64,000 bases of DNA from Thalassia testudinum (taxonomy: Eukaryota > Streptophyta > Magnoliopsida > Alismatales > Hydrocharitaceae). The translations under genes were made by a program, and so were the position numbers. A model generated the notes under the pieces. It searched no databases. It had not been told where the DNA came from and saw only the letters and a program-made list of their open reading frames with translations. Positions 47,446 to 57,939 of the stretch are shown one piece after another. The DNA is taken from positions 36,026,501 to 36,090,500 of the forward strand of contig JAZHRO010000013.1 in NCBI GenBank assembly GCA_037157565.1, in the 5' to 3' direction. Within the stretch, counting starts at the first letter, position 1, and each line of letters opens with the position of its first letter.

Positions 47446-48424
47446 TTGCAAGTTGAGGGCAATCAACTGTGGCAAATTTTTGGAGCTAACTTAAACTCAC
47501 CGATTCCACCCACTGCTCTCCGATGTCACCGTCCCCACTCTCATGCGCACACCACCCGTCCCCCCCGCCCCCCCCCCCCCACCTCTCTATCCGTTACAGC
47601 TGTTCTCCATCTTCCCTCTCACTCCAGCGTTGATCCTTATTTTTTTAATCCCCCCATCGCAGCTACGTTTCAATTTCCTATTCTTCCACTCAAATCCAAA
47701 GACTCCCTAATTAAGCCTCCTCTCTCTCCCTCTCTCTCTCCGTGTCTGTTTCTTTCTTGGGTTCTTCCCCATTCCCATTCTCACCAAATCCCAACTCCTC
47801 CTCCTCCCAAAGCTAAGATCTTTGAGCGGGATCCGAGGCCCGGAAGCGGGGTTGACCACGAATTCTCAAATCCCGACAGGATAAAAAGCTCCGCTTTTTT
47901 TTCCTTCGCAGTTCTTAATCGCGGGTGATTGGGATCAATTGGCTCTCCGTTTCTGTCACCAGCAGTTCCCGTACCCCCTGCCTTCTAATTTTTAGAAGTG
48001 GGTTTCGATTTTGCGCCCTCGCCGAGTGGGAAAGCTTCGATCTTGGTGGCCAATTGGTGCGGGTTTGGGTGTAAAGATCGCTCTTTTGGCACAAAGATTC
48101 GATCCTTCCTTCTCTGGGGTGTCCCAATTGGGCAGGTGGGTTGGGTTCGGTCGGGGGTGGAAGAAAAGAGGAAAGTTAGGAAAGTTTCCTCCTTTTTTTG
48201 GGTCCATAGATCGCCACCTGTTTGTGTTCTGGAGGTTCTGATCTTTTGGGTTGCCTCCGATTTCCTCAGCGATAGAGTTCTCGTATCACAGAGAAAAAAG
48301 GTGAGCTTCTCTTCTGGCCCCACCCCATGTTCCAACATTAGTTCCATGCGATATTCTTTAGACTCCCATCTTCTCCTCTAGTTTCTGTTCATGTTGATGT
48401 TCTTATTCCGCTCTAGTTACATGG
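47446..48424 (+). other. Possible 5' leader and first intron of a plus-strand gene remnant
   Basis: CT-rich sequence typical of plant 5' leaders (47700-47760) and a long C run (47565-47580) precede a GC-rich stretch. AAAAAAG|GTGAGC near 48300 resembles a splice donor, and CTCTAGTTACATGGCAG ending at 48427 resembles an acceptor. The 160-codon frame starting at 47446 is low-complexity Pro/Ser/His and I do not treat it as a protein. No complete gene follows, because the NHL gene begins on the other strand. Confidence 0.35.
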
Positions 48425-48700
48425 CAGGAAAGAAAAAGGAGAAGAAACCTGTAATGGGTAAGCTCCCAATCCTTAAAACAATGCTCTATTCCCGCAAATT
48501 TCCAGGAAAAAATGGGAACCTTTGTCGTCATTTGTTACTCTGTTCTAACCACACACTGAAACACATACCAGGAAAGAAAGAAGAGGAAGAAACAGTAATG
48601 GGTAAAGCTTCTAGTCTTTAGAATAATGCTCTATTCCCACAAATTTCCAGGACAAAAGAAACCTTTCTCTCGATTTGTTATTCTGTTCTAACCATACACT
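48425..48700 (+). repeat. Tandem duplication of about 144 bp with a small exon-like core
   Basis: Copy 1 starts at 48425 and copy 2 at 48569. Each contains CAG, a 30-nt purine-rich block, then GGTAA. The two blocks (48428-48457 and 48572-48601) would encode similar Lys/Glu-rich decapeptides. Both keep acceptor- and donor-like borders. Confidence 0.6.
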
Positions 48701-48761
48701 GGAGGTGCCATCTATCTAACATAGCTATAGAGTGCGGGAGAGAGAGGGAGAGGGAGAGTTA

Positions 48762-49430
48762 CTACCCAGATGTAGATTTGCAGTTCAACCCAATGCTGCT
48801 CCCGTTCACCGCGAAGAACTGGAGGTTGCAATTGAGATGCGTATAGAACTTTATCAATGTAATTCCCCCCACTCTCCATCTCGTCCTCGCCTGTCCCTTT
48901 AGAATGAACCCAATCTTGCCCCCTTTAAGCGCGTTTGCGACCTCATTCATCCTTGTCGCGCGGAGCGGCACCGCGGCCGTCGTGACGGGGTAATTCAGCA
49001 CCCTGGAGCTGTTCTTGGGCACCTCGAATGGGAGCGCGCGCAGATTTGCGAGCGGGATGTCATGGAAGAGGACGAGGAAGGCAAACTCACTGAAGGTGGC
49101 GTGCGCCCTTGCGTTGCGGTTCTCGGCGACCATGCTGATGACCATCACGACAGAGAGGTACCCGTACTTGTCGTAGCTGATGTGGTTGAGGTGCGCATAG
49201 GCCACACGGATGTCGGGCGTCTTGGGCTGGTAGATCATGTAGACGGCGAAGACGACGGCGCCTGTGACGATGACCGCGATCGCGAGGACCGCGCAGATGA
49301 TTGCGATGAACCACACGAGTGGGTTCGTGCGGCGTTGGGCCCCAAGGATCGGCTTAGGCATATGGGAGTGGAGGAGGAAGGCAGCATCTGGAGGTGAATT
49401 ACCGCGGGGAGCTCGATGGTTGTTGGCCAA
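48762..49430 (-). CDS. NHL (NDR1/HIN1-like) protein with LEA_2 domain
   Basis: This single-exon gene encodes 222 residues. After a short Pro-rich cytoplasmic N-terminus comes one strong membrane segment (about 38-66, PLVWFIAIICAV to VYMIYQP). A LEA_2 (LEA14-like) domain follows (about 95-200). N-glycosylation-type sites occur at NSS and NGSS. The Y-Q-P-K-T-P sequence after the membrane segment matches the conserved YxP motif of the family. Length and architecture are normal, and no damage is seen. NHL proteins sit in the plasma membrane, and some act in defence or stress responses. The specific role here cannot be told from sequence. The start at 49430 is the first ATG of the frame. The DUF1005 gene lies divergently upstream, and codons are GC-rich. 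Confidence 0.9.
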   Translation of the reverse strand: MANNHRAPRGNSPPDAAFLLHSHMPKPILGAQRRTNPLVWFIAIICAVLAIAVIVTGAVVFAVYMIYQPKTPDIRVAYAHLNHISYDKYGYLSVVMVISMVAENRNARAHATFSEFAFLVLFHDIPLANLRALPFEVPKNSSRVLNYPVTTAAVPLRATRMNEVANALKGGKIGFILKGQARTRWRVGGITLIKFYTHLNCNLQFFAVNGSSIGLNCKSTSG

Positions 49431-50251
49431 TGTAGGCTTTGTGGGGTTCCCTCTGGAGGTTGTTACTATTGCAAGGCCTTGAGTAAGGTTTTGGTATCTC
49501 TTCTTTGCTCTCGTGGAAAGCTACATCCACACTACTACTCTCTACACTTAGTAAGCAAGCTTCTGCCTTCCATTGTGTAAAGTAGATACCAAAGTCGGCC
49601 TTCTAAGGTATGTTGGATTGCGAGGAATTGCTTGACACATACACAATAGACAAACAGCGAGGAATTCCCGGAGCTTCATTGGGGGTGTGAAAGGTGTTTG
49701 GTTCAGATTGGGTGTCGACAATCTTCACACCCATCTCGTATCGCATCCGCCGTGTGCCCCTGAGTTCCGAGACAATGGATTGCATTGTCACACCACCTGA
49801 GATAGTGTCGATTGACCCACTGCTTGTCGGTGTAAAATGGTTGGGGCTTCACAAGCGTGTGTGCTCCTCAATTGTCTTCCAATCGCCAGTTGCAGCCATA
49901 GTCCATACTCGTTGCCTTTCCTTGATCATGGAGCTGCTCCCCCTTGCGACTCACATTCCCACAAAATGGAGAAACCGAGTAACGTGCGGTATCCGTCCAA
50001 CAAATTCCCGTTCTACATGTGCACGATGGGTTCCGAGTTATCTTTTGTTGCTTTGTTCAACTGGTTATTTTTGTTCATGTTATTTTCCATCGAGATATTT
50101 CCTTTTGAATTTTTAACTTTCTATAATCTAGCATGAAGTGAACATATTTACTGATGGTGATAGTCGTATGATTTTCTTGATTCCCTGCAGGATCTTCTAA
50201 ACAATTGAACCACACATTCTCCTTTAACATGGAGCTTCCCTCGTGACTCCG
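49431..50251. promoter_or_regulatory. Shared upstream region of the NHL and DUF1005 genes
   Basis: 820 bp separate the two divergent start codons. TTGATTCCCTGCAG ending at 50190 looks like a splice acceptor, so DUF1005 may have an upstream non-coding exon in this region. A minus-strand frame at 49791-49603 is open but unrecognised. No clear TATA box was assigned. Confidence 0.45.
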
Positions 50252-52569
50252 ATGGAACCTCAGACATTTGTAAAGTTGTCGATCGGCACGCTGGGGCTGC
50301 GCCTCCCGGCGACGGCTTCGAAAACGGTCCGGAATGGGCTCCATCCTCCTGCTCCCGTGTGCATGTGCGAGATCAAACTCCGGGGTTTCCCAGTCCAAAC
50401 CGCATGCGTGCCCATTATGTCGTCTCCCGACGCCAACCCGGATCATCACGGGAACGCATCCGTGTTTTACCTCGAGCAATCGGATGTGAGGGCCCTTCTA
50501 GCGCAAACTTGTTTCCATTCTTCTCAGGCGTACCTGGAGATTTCGGTGTTCGCGCGGGGACGAGGGTCCCGTGGCATCAACAACAAGAGGCACCACGTTG
50601 GGATAGTCAGGGTGGCGGTTAGCTCCGAGTGGTGCAAAGGGAAGCCGCTCTTGCTACAGAACGGTTGGGTTGACATTGGGAAGAATAAGGTGGAAGAGGG
50701 GAAGATGGGGCCTCAGCTACATTTGCGAGTAAAACTTGATCCGGATCCAAGATACGTGTTCCAGTTCGAGGATGAGACGGCTTTGAGTCCGCAGATAGTT
50801 CAGATTCAGGGAGCCATCAGGCAACCCATTTTTAGTTGCAAGTTCAACCGCGAAAGGAGGTAAAACCTTTCCTCTCTCCTCATAACGCCTTGCACGTGCT
50901 GCGAGAATCTTCGAAGGCATTGTTGCTAAATCAGTTTGGATTTGGGATACCGCTGATCCACTGGTGGTGTCGGTATCCTATGATTCTTTTTGGATGATCT
51001 ACATCATGACTGCATTTGATTTTAATCTGTCTATTTCAATCATTTCTTTTTGCAACCGATGAGATTTATGGCTTTCTTCCCTGATTTGGAAATTCAATTC
51101 TTCTCTACGGGAAATGGATCATGCTGCCTCACTTATCAATTCGAGCACTCCACTTAATATCTCCTGAATCTTATAATGAAACCCTGTCAGGATCTATGCT
51201 CATCGTTAGTTCTTCAACAGTGTGAAGTGTCATGGTTTAGGGGGAAGGTACAATGGGAAATATACCTCGTGGAAATCGTAGTTACATCTCTATTTGATAC
51301 GTAAACCTTTAAGCTGGTCAATTGCACCTTGAGAATATCGGAATGGACTGCAGTATCACTCACTCATTACCCGGAATTCACACATTATCAGTAAGATCAT
51401 TTCCAAATCTAGTACGGGTGCATATTTGCGAAAGACCCAGATAAATGCTTCCATGTCTTTCTCTTCTTAGCTGAGCAGCTCATGACCCTCGAGGAGAAAG
51501 CACTCTGGTAATTTTGTAAAGCTCATGGGATGCTCGGTTTTGCAGGTTTAGATGATAAAACCAGTAACATGATATGCTTTCGTAAGATAACAACCATTTT
51601 GGATTCAAAAAGAACTTAAGGCCGTCAAATTGCCCGAGCTTACGGTTGTGTCAGTTCAAAATTTCAGCAAATGTTCCCTTTCAGGGGAAAACAAAAAAAT
51701 TGCACCCAATCTGATCCAAGCACGGTCACTAGTTACTAATGTCACGATTGTGTCTCTTCTCTCATGGTCCATCTAGAGCTTCAAATACTATAATAAGTTA
51801 TATGATGTTAACATGGTAATTGCATGTTTCATTTTACCACCCCTATCTCAAATTTCGGAATGTGAAGTTTTTGATGTGTGACAGGCCTTCTTCCTTGGAC
51901 ATGTCGAGCAATTGCTGGGCGACCTCGAGCGGGAATGCCGACAACGACGTCGAACGGAGGGAAAGGAAGGGCTGGAAGGTTGTGATCCACGACCTCTGTG
52001 GATCGGCCGTTGCAGCAGCATTCATGGCGACTCCTTTTGTGGCGGCCACCGGTTTCGATCACGTCGCACGATCGAATCCCGGGGCATGGCTCATCGTCCG
52101 ACCTGATCCCTCAGGCCGCCCCGAGAGCTGGTGTCCCTGGGGGAGGTTGGAGGCGTGGCGTGGGGGTGGCGCCAAGGACTTCGTGTACCTGAAGCTCCAC
52201 CTCCTCCCGGAGGGTCAAGAGGCCGGGCTCCTCGTCTCGGAGATAGTGATAAGCACGGACAAGGGAGGCGAGTTCTTCATCGACATGGACAGGCAGACAC
52301 CCGCAGGTGCTCCCCAACAAACCAAAGGTGGCGACCACGTACTCGCCGCCGGGACGGGGCGTCCCGTCGTAGGCGGGTTCGTTATGAACTGTAGGGTGCA
52401 AGGGGAGGGGAAAAGCCGCAAGCCGCTGGTACAGCTGGCAATGAGGCACGTCACGTGCATAGAGGACGCTGCTATCTTCATGGCTCTCGCAGCTGCCGTC
52501 GACCTTAGCGTCGAGGCTTGCAGACCGTTCAGGAGGAAGGCCAAGCGCATAATGCGCCATTCGTTCTAG
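50252..52569 (+). CDS. DUF1005 family protein, two exons
   Basis: Exon 1 is 50252-50859 and exon 2 is 51885-52569. The intron (1,025 bp) has GT at 50860 and AG at 51883-51884 and splits an Arg codon. Together they encode 430 residues, the usual size for the family. The ATG at 50252 (MEPQTFVKLSIGTLGLRLP) matches the typical N-terminus; a GTG nine bases upstream is not used. Conserved blocks are CEIKLRGFP (about 47-55), VFARGRG, LLLQNGWVDIGK, DPRYVFQFED, IQGAIRQPIFSCKF, KGWKVVIHDLCGSAVAAAFMATPFV, SNPGAWLIVRP, and near the end HVTCIEDAAIFMALAAAVDLS. No membrane segment or signal peptide is seen. DUF1005 proteins are plant-specific with no established biochemical activity. The gene appears intact. 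Confidence 0.92.
50860..51884 (+). other. DUF1005 intron
   Basis: It has GT...AG borders (GTAAAA at the donor, TGTGTGACAG at the acceptor) and an AT-rich interior without coding frames. The phase matches exactly across the junction. Confidence 0.88.
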
Positions 52570-52997
52570 TACCTGTAAGCTTGTTGCTCTCTGCTTCTCT
52601 CTTTACTGGAATCTTTCAGCTCTTTAAGTGAAATGTGCCGACCGTCCCGAAACCATATATATAATTGTGCCGCTAACAGGATCTAATGTAAGAAGGTCTC
52701 CCTTCCCCTGTCTAGATGCAACCGTGCCCCCCTTTCGTGATACACATATTATTCCATCTAACGTGCCCCCTCTAGACATACTTGATATTCCATCCAAGCC
52801 AGACAAGTCCTGACAGATGACGATCGAGAGATCTGGATACTGAACCTCGATAAGCTTGGTTTCCATTCGGGTCAATTTTAGTTTCATCGGGCCATGAAGC
52901 AAAAAGCAAAAAGAGTGAAAAAAAGGTTCCAAATAATATATTGGTATCTTTGGAGGAGAAAAACTCCAGCGTCTTCGTTTCACGTTTTTCATGCCTT
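52570..52997. other. 3' flank of the DUF1005 gene
   Basis: Non-coding. It probably contains the 3' untranslated region. Nothing else is recognised. Confidence 0.5.
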
Positions 52998-53535
52998 CTG
53001 CAAATACCGTGCCAGTGATTTTTGGTTGCTAGCTTGCGGTCTTACCATGAAACGAGTTCTAACATCTCATTTTGCAAGCAAAAGGTGCCTTCTGCCTCCA
53101 GACGGCGTGCTGTTTCCTGTCATCAAGATGCACGTATCATGTAATGGGATGCGTTTTCGGGCACCTTACGCATATGCATTGCCGACGGAAACCTTGGGAC
53201 TCATAACTGCTTGGAATCCCCTTGCTAATTCATATGCTATTGGCATGGTTCTGCGGGGTTGAGCACCTCTGCAAATACCCTGCCAGTGATTTTTGGTTGC
53301 TAGTTTGCAGTCTTACCATGAAACGTGTTCTAACATCTCGTTTTGCAAGCAAAAGGTGTCTTCAGGCTCATGAGCACATGCTCTTTCCTGTTGTTAATAT
53401 ACCCATTTCATGTAATGGGATGCGTTTTTGGGCAGCTTACACATGCATTACCAATGAAAACCTTGGCCTCGTAACTACCTGGAATCTCCTTGCTAATGCA
53501 TATGCTATTGGCATGATTTGCAGGGTTGAGCACCT
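52998..53535. repeat. Tandem duplication of a 271-bp unit
   Basis: Unit 1 (52998-53268) and unit 2 (53269-53535) both begin CTGCAAATACC and end GGGTTGAGCACCT. They differ by scattered substitutions and small indels, so the duplication is not recent. Each unit holds a short open frame (MKRVLTS.FASKRCL), which I do not recognise and do not call a gene. Confidence 0.85.
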
Positions 53536-54090
53536 CAGGATACATAGGTGAACTGACAACAATCTCCTTAAGCTCTTTAAACAAAACTCATCTCAAAGTG
53601 ATGCATTTGAGATCTTCGCCTTGGTTTGAGAAACAAAACTCTTCTTAACATCTCTGCTTGTAAATATTACCTATGTCCATAATCAAGCTAGTGACAAGGG
53701 CATGGAAAGCAATGAATGACCCCGATCATCTTTGTATCCCTTTTTATGTCATTGTTAGGGAGTGATTGCATGGCAAATGCTAATGATGCTTGAGATGTAG
53801 ACTTGGAGTTCTTAGCATCGCATAGTTTACATGAAATGACTAATGATGATGTGCAAGGATCTTCAAATTTTATCTATCATGGGATACAACAATTATGAAG
53901 GAAAGCTAGAGGGAAATTGCTAAGGGTTGTGTATCGAGGTCTGAGCCCAGATTGGCTTTAGACTTGAGCTCGATTGGACTTGATAAGATTAGCTTGAACC
54001 TAGACTTTGATTAGGGTCACAAGCGTATCTTAATTTGTAAATATATAATACAGATAAGACTCTAGCCCATCAAAAGTTTTCCAACTGTTG

Positions 54091-54094
<4 letters not shown>
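53536..54094. other. Intergenic sequence
   Basis: Nothing is recognised. Confidence 0.5.

Positions 54095-54152
<58 letters not shown>
54095..54152. repeat. (AT)n microsatellite, left
   Basis: About 29 uninterrupted AT units. Confidence 0.97.
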
Positions 54153-54155
<3 letters not shown>

Positions 54156-54522
54156 GGTTGGGAATGTGTAGGTGATTTGAACGTAAGTTATGTGTAGGTA
54201 TGGTATATCATAAGTAATATTTTAGATTGAAAATTTAAGGATTGAGATTATTCCATATGAACATGTTATGTATAAAACTTGAAGTCAATACAACATTCTT
54301 GGCACATACATCAAAGGTGGTTCATTTTTTATGATCTGAGTATTACAAAATTCAATCATGTTGGATGTATACGTTAGGAGTATCAGATTGATTTTAAATT
54401 TGATACATAATATATTCATGTAAAGTTATCTTAATTTTTAAATTTTAAATCTAAAATATTCTTCGTTGTGGAAAATATTGCTACATCAACACATAACTTA
54501 TGTGTTGATCATCTGCATGCTC

Positions 54523-54525
<3 letters not shown>
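54153..54525. mobile_element. MITE lying inside an (AT)n microsatellite
   Basis: This is about 373 bp between two AT arrays. The first and last roughly 100 bp are imperfect inverted repeats: GTAAGTTATGTGT and AATATTTTAGATT...AAAATTTAA at the left reappear at the right in reverse complement. No coding capacity. It resembles elements known to insert into (TA)n arrays (Micron-type in rice). Confidence 0.6.

Positions 54526-54592
<67 letters not shown>
54526..54592. repeat. (AT)n microsatellite, right
   Basis: About 33 uninterrupted TA units, ending at CCCATCAAA (54593-54601), which also occurs left of the first array (54066-54074). Confidence 0.97.
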
Positions 54593-54595
<3 letters not shown>

Positions 54596-54601
54596 ATCAA
54601 A

Positions 54602-57123
54602 GAGCTCACTAAGTTATTTTATAGGTAAAACTTATGTCTTAAAAGTTACCATCAAAAGTAATAATTGTGTTGCAACTTATTATTTATGAACACTGGCGGA
54701 TATACTTAGTAATAAAATTAATATCTAAAAATATATCAATAATTTATGTATATTTCACTTGATTTATGAAAGAGACGAGTAGTTATTATAAATAGTTATT
54801 TAAAGATGGCCTAATAATGAATTTTTAAATATAATTTATTTAAAAAAATATTAATAATATATAAATTATTTATCTTCTTTAAATATACATATCAAATGTC
54901 TCACTTGATTTAAAAGAGAGATAGATAATTACCATGGATAGATATCAAAAAATATATTAATAATGTACATATTATTTTAAGTATATAAGCATATCTTTTG
55001 AATATAATTTTTTTATTAAAAATTTAATTATTAGCAAAACTTATACCTAAATATATATTAATAATATAAATATTATTTATCTTCTATAAATACACATATC
55101 AAATTGTGTGTGTGTGAGAAAGTTAGGGAGGGTTTGGGGGTTAGAACGGTGAAGGGTGGGTTTTCTTTTCTTTTCTTTTTCTATTCAAGATGATGATGGT
55201 TGGGTGTTTGATTTGTTTGGGAGAGAAGTGAAAGGAGAATGTGTGTGGTCATGGATTTCTTTGTTTGTTTTTTCATTCAACTTGTATGTGTGTTGGGAGG
55301 GGAGTGGGAGACATCGGTGAGGGATGAGGAGATCAGGAAATATGTTTTTTTTTTTTTTTATACAAATTAAATGTGATAGTCATTGTAATAAAAATAATTG
55401 TAACATCATTTTTTTTTCATTATATCTTAGATAAAATTATCTTGAAGAATATTTTAACAAAAATGATAATTTTAACTTTATTTCTTCACTTAATTGATTT
55501 GCATCATAGTCCATCAAAATGTGTTCAAATCATTATTAATTTAACCATTAAGGTAAAAATCTCTTCTTTGACTTTCAACTTTACCTTATCTGATGATTTA
55601 CATGTATTTAAGTCTGAATATTTTAAAAGCTTATATCTGCGTAACTAAAAGTATACTTAGCTTACTCATCTAAAATATAGAAAATCATATATTTTTAACT
55701 GATGGATCATCTTCTTTTAGATATTAGATGGGGAAAGATATAGGGAGAGGAAATGCGACGGGGTGGGGCGTTGTGTGTGGGGGTGACGTGTTGGATTGGT
55801 TTTTTTTGTTTTTTATGTGTGTTTGATTGTGTACGTGAGAGGAAGAGAGGGTGATCCGTCAGAGGAGATTGAGAGGATTTTTTTTTTTTTTTTTTTTAAA
55901 ATGGGGGTGACGTGTTGGAATAGTGCAGCTCGCATCTTTCAGTGTATGTATAGATATTACATGTGCTGTATACTGTAAAAGTGACGTATGCATGTATTCT
56001 ATATCTTTTGATCCCGAGTTCTCATTGAGCTTGAATTTTGGATTGAACTTAGCTCGTTAACTTAGCAAGCTTAGCTCATAAAGCCCTAGTGCTATGCTCA
56101 GGTTGAGTCCAACAAGTTTCAAACTTTTCTTGACAGTACCATATGCGATTGATTATTGTGGGTATAATGTGTAAAGGGAGAACGTCAGATTTAACGTAGA
56201 AAAGCGCTCTCAAACTCTCGAGGGAAACTCTTGACACAAATCTGGACAACGTCTTCTGGACTACATCTTTTTGTTCTTTTACTCTGGCTCTACCACTCGA
56301 AACCTACAACGAGAGATCACACCTCCATATATAGATTTAAAAATAAGAGTTATGATCTCACAATAAATTTTAGCCTTAATAGGATATCAAACTCACACTC
56401 GTGTTGAAATTCGAGAATCTTAAACCTATTAGAGTCCCCAATTAAATGGAAATTATGTCAAATACAAAGTAGAAATACTCCTAATTTCCAACATGTTTTT
56501 AGATTGAGTAGTAATTAGGTAAGGTGTATGTGTGTAATCGGGCTGAACTTGAGCCGAGGTGTCTTCAAGATCAGTCAGATCGGTCCAGACCATGGCCCAA
56601 AGCTTGAATAAGTCTACTTATTATTAGACAACAGAAGTTTAACCGAATTTTGGTCCTAGTGCTTTGCCCAACTCGCCGTGACAAACCCACCCAATCGCCC
56701 CCTACCGAACAAAGATAAATAAATAAATAATATAAAATAAAAAGAAGAGCAAATGCGGCTAATACTATTACCATTAAAGTAAGGGATAGTTTGTTGCACA
56801 GGATGTTCCTCGGCTTGTTTTTGTGAAAAGTGAGATTATCCGTCATTTTCCAATTCCATGTTGGGAACTAAAATAAGGAATGACCCGTATTTTGTAAACC
56901 CAGAAAACTATGATTGCCACGAAAATAACCATAGATAAGAATGTGCTTATTATTGCAAGAGATTCCTTTTTTTTATTTGGGAACAGAGAGATCCTTACCC
57001 TTGCAGATCATGGAGGACCTCTGCGGGAGAGTTTAGTACGTCGATTGAGAGCTTCAGCCATTGGGCGCAGATTTTCGGACGTGCATTCCGTATCGTGGGC
57101 TTCTGAGCCTTGCATTGATTTTA
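54602..57123. other. AT-rich intergenic sequence with local repeats
   Basis: No gene is seen. Between 54720 and 55110 a segment with AAATATATTAATAAT...ATTATTTATCTTCT recurs about three times imperfectly. GGGGGTGACGTGTTGGA occurs at 55779-55795 and again at 55902-55918, the latter following a 21-base T run. Short homopolymers are frequent. Confidence 0.5.
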
Positions 57124-57434
57124 GGCTGCTTTTAGCATCAGGATAAGTATCATATAACGATGTTAAGAGTGTGGTAAAATAATTAGTGTAGTGACGTGAT
57201 GATATTAATAGTTATTTGTTTAATATTATGATATGATTATAAAAGAATTTATAGAATATAATAAATGTATTTTAATAAATAGTGGATAAATTTTAATATA
57301 TATTGATATAAAGTAATATAATGAAATACTTTGTTGACATTGATCCATAAAATATAATAAATTACATCCCTCAAATTTCAACATAATTTCTTCGATATTC
57401 CCTTATATCACTTACGCCGCTACCGAACACTGCC
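57124..57434. mobile_element. Candidate MITE of 311 bp
   Basis: The left end GGCTGCTTTTAGCATCAGG and the reverse complement of the right end, GGCAGTGTTCGGTAGCGGC, align over about 35 bases including TAAGT..ATATAA. The interior is AT-rich and non-coding. A target duplication is not clear. Confidence 0.5.
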
Positions 57435-57939
57435 ACAGAAATATTTTGAAATCCTTTTCCATGCCTATTATTCACCCCCACCCTCCCCGTTATAAATCTT
57501 GGGAAATTAATCTAGGAAGGGGGACGAGACTAGGGAGTATGATGGTCTGGGGTTCTTTGGTCTTCAATGGCAGGGATTTCGTGTTGGGGACGGGGGAGCA
57601 ATCATGATGATAAGGTAACGAATTTAGTAACCGTCGTTATGTTTAAATTTGTCGAATTGGTTTACCTATCTATTTGTCAGACCTTTCATCTATTGAAATG
57701 ATCCTCTTTAAGGGTTATGCGGATATTTTTTAAATTTTAAATATTTTAGCATAAAATTTTGTGTATTAAGAAATTCATGTAGGGATCCCATCCAAGTTAT
57801 TTTAGCCTGTAGGAGTTTTAACGTAAATTTTACACCTCTACTTCTCACTTTTTTTGACCTCACGTAAACAATTCTAAGAACTTAGGATTGTTTTCACAAT
57901 TTTCCCGAATCCTACGACTCCTAAAACCCTACTTGCTAC
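57435..57939. other. Intergenic sequence
   Basis: No feature is recognised. The 5' limit of the next LTR fragment could fall in this stretch. Confidence 0.45.

Noticed and set aside
47446..47928. A 160-codon Pro/Ser/His-rich frame
   Set aside because: Low complexity, includes a C homopolymer, and resembles a pyrimidine-rich 5' leader more than a protein.
50243..50251. Upstream GTG start for DUF1005
   Set aside because: The ATG at 50252 gives the conserved family N-terminus.
56160..56560. Possible LTR or Copia fragment (AACGTCAGATTTAACG region)
   Set aside because: It has an LTR-like feel but no paired copy, PBS or ends could be found.
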